A stretch of 64,000 bases of DNA from an uncultured Psychrobacter sp. Its GTDB lineage: Bacteria > Pseudomonadota > Gammaproteobacteria > Pseudomonadales > Moraxellaceae. The notes under the pieces are model-generated. The model was given only the letters and a program-made list of their open reading frames with translations, was not told the DNA's origin and ran no database searches. How positions within the stretch are numbered: position 1 is the first letter of the stretch; every line of letters begins with the position of its first letter. A program made the position numbers and the translations under genes. The stretch lies in contig NZ_CANKZC010000003.1 of assembly GCF_947488565.1 (NCBI RefSeq), positions 248,001 to 312,000 on the forward strand, written 5' to 3'. Shown here one piece after another: positions 62,881 through 64,000 of the stretch.

Positions 62881-64000
62881 ATGAGATTTGAGAAGTTTAC
62901 GCAAAAGCTGCAAGCCGCCATTCAAGAGGCGCAAAGCCTAGCGTTAGGACGTGACAATACTGGTATCGACCCAGTGCATTTGCTTGCCGTACTGCTACAA
63001 GATGAGTCCAATTTGTCTATCTGTCAGCAGGCAGGTGCCTCTATTCCTGCACTAAAAAACGGTGTAGCAAAAGCGTTAGACAATCAAGCCAAAATTAGCG
63101 AGCCGACAGGAGATGTCAATCTAAATCCAAACTCGGTCAAAATTTTAAATCTTGCAGATCGTCAGGCACAAAAAGCGGGTGATGATTTTATTGCTACTGA
63201 ATGGGTCATATTGGCACTGGCTGAACAGGGCGAGACTAAAAAGATATTTGAGAGTGCAGGGGTGACTGCTGATAAGTTAAAAGCAGTGATTGAACAGCTA
63301 CGGGGTAATGAGAAGGTAGACAATCAAAATGCTGAAGATCAGCGTGATGCCCTTAATAAGTATACGATTAATCTAACCGAGCAGGCAGAGCTTGGCAAGC
63401 TCGACCCCGTCATCGGCCGTGATGAGGAGATTCGCCGCACCATACAGGTGCTATCACGCCGTACCAAAAACAACCCAGTGCTCATTGGTGAGCCAGGTGT
63501 CGGTAAGACGGCTATCGTTGAAGGCCTAGCGCAAAAGATTATCAATGGTGACGTGCCGGAGGGTCTGCGTCGTAAAGAAGTACTGTCGCTTGACTTGGGT
63601 GCACTGATTGCTGGAGCAAAATTCCGCGGTGAGTTTGAAGAACGTCTCAAGGGTGTACTGAGCGACTTGGCCAAACAAGAAGGTAACGTTATCTTGTTTA
63701 TCGATGAGCTGCATACCATGGTTGGTGCGGGTAAAACGGATGGCGCGATGGATGCCGGGAACATGTTAAAACCTGCATTAGCACGTGGTGAGTTACATTG
63801 TGTTGGGGCGACGACCTTGGACGAATATCGCCAGTATATTGAAAAAGACGCGGCACTTGAGCGTCGTTTCCAAAAGGTACTGGTCGATGAGCCGACGGTT
63901 GAAGATACCATTGCTATTCTTCGTGGTCTCAAAGAGCGTTATGAGTTGCATCATGGTGTTGATATTCAAGACAGTGCCATTATCGCGGCGGCGCGTATGA
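62881..64000 (+). CDS. clpB: ATP-dependent chaperone ClpB, N-terminal part (cut by right edge)
   Basis: The frame starts at ATG 62881 (AAGGAT site upstream) and stays open to the window end, about 373 codons of a normal 860. It opens [20 protein letters not shown], the Clp N-domain, then [19 protein letters not shown], Walker A GEPGVGKT at 203-210, Walker [10 protein letters not shown] near 274-282, and [22 protein letters not shown]. ClpB is a hexameric AAA+ disaggregase that works with DnaK. The heat-shock-like promoter upstream fits. Confidence 0.95.
   Translation, partial: MRFEKFTQKLQAAIQEAQSLALGRDNTGIDPVHLLAVLLQDESNLSICQQAGASIPALKNGVAKALDNQAKISEPTGDVNLNPNSVKILNLADRQAQKAGDDFIATEWVILALAEQGETKKIFESAGVTADKLKAVIEQLRGNEKVDNQNAEDQRDALNKYTINLTEQAELGKLDPVIGRDEEIRRTIQVLSRRTKNNPVLIGEPGVGKTAIVEGLAQKIINGDVPEGLRRKEVLSLDLGALIAGAKFRGEFEERLKGVLSDLAKQEGNVILFIDELHTMVGAGKTDGAMDAGNMLKPALARGELHCVGATTLDEYRQYIEKDAALERRFQKVLVDEPTVEDTIAILRGLKERYELHHGVDIQDSAIIAAARM

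Noticed and set aside
63339..63932. 197-residue ORF on the minus strand at the right end
   Set aside because: It is antisense to clpB, whose AAA+ motifs are intact in the plus frame; the Ser/Arg-rich product is typical of a shadow frame.

Overview
The window looks like a chromosomal stretch of a gammaproteobacterium of the Moraxellaceae, most likely Psychrobacter or a close relative. This is an inference from gene content: type II secretion genes scattered rather than in one operon, a poxvirus-type topoisomerase IB, a gamma-glutamylated putrescine pathway beside agmatine genes, prfB with its frameshift site, carAB, greA and clpB. No rRNA, CRISPR array, intact transposase or prophage was seen. 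Both ends cut genes: an MFS transporter on the left and clpB on the right.

Layout. 1-4.6 kb is accessory in character: an MFS permease, a small gene with a stop at codon 8, a patatin-like lipoprotein, a secreted beta-trefoil protein and an hsdM relic, ending near a tRNA-Leu(CAA) with a strong promoter and terminator. 4.9-15 kb carries fpr, trmO, gspE, a hexapeptide-repeat acyltransferase, tatD flanked by two inverted copies of a degenerate repeat, and a TetR gene running directly into the pseudopilin genes gspH-I-J-K. 15-22 kb is mostly housekeeping: a FabR-like regulator, dgt, ychF, a phosphodiester glycosidase-like lipoprotein and an FMN-binding glutamate synthase-like protein.

22-41.6 kb is a large amine and dicarboxylate catabolic block. 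An IclR regulator with a clear palindromic operator sits opposite glutaryl-CoA dehydrogenase and is followed by a CaiB/BaiF CoA-transferase. A second IclR gene faces gabD-gabT. Then come an APC permease, a second semialdehyde dehydrogenase, aguA and aguB (agmatine to putrescine), an NhaC-type antiporter, puuB-puuA, and divergently puuD plus a PuuR-like regulator. Together these can take agmatine or putrescine through gamma-glutamyl intermediates to GABA and succinate. The same transaminase and dehydrogenase could take 5-aminovalerate to glutarate and on to crotonyl-CoA.

41.6-47.2 kb holds a glycosyltransferase, an uncharacterised radical-SAM/DUF4130 gene pair of presumed DNA metabolism, a secreted DUF11-like protein, a candidate structured RNA ending in a terminator, and greA. 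47.4-52.1 kb is carA-carB. 52.6-64 kb has a gamma-carbonic-anhydrase-like protein, a HAD phosphatase, prfB flanked by two REPIN-like palindromes, ppnP, topoisomerase IB, an acyl-CoA synthetase with an SDR dehydrogenase, an acyltransferase-3/SGNH membrane protein, and clpB behind a sigma-32-like promoter.

The least explained items are the radical-SAM/DUF4130 pair, the structured element downstream of greA, the paired REP-like palindromes around prfB, and the interspersed repeat around tatD.
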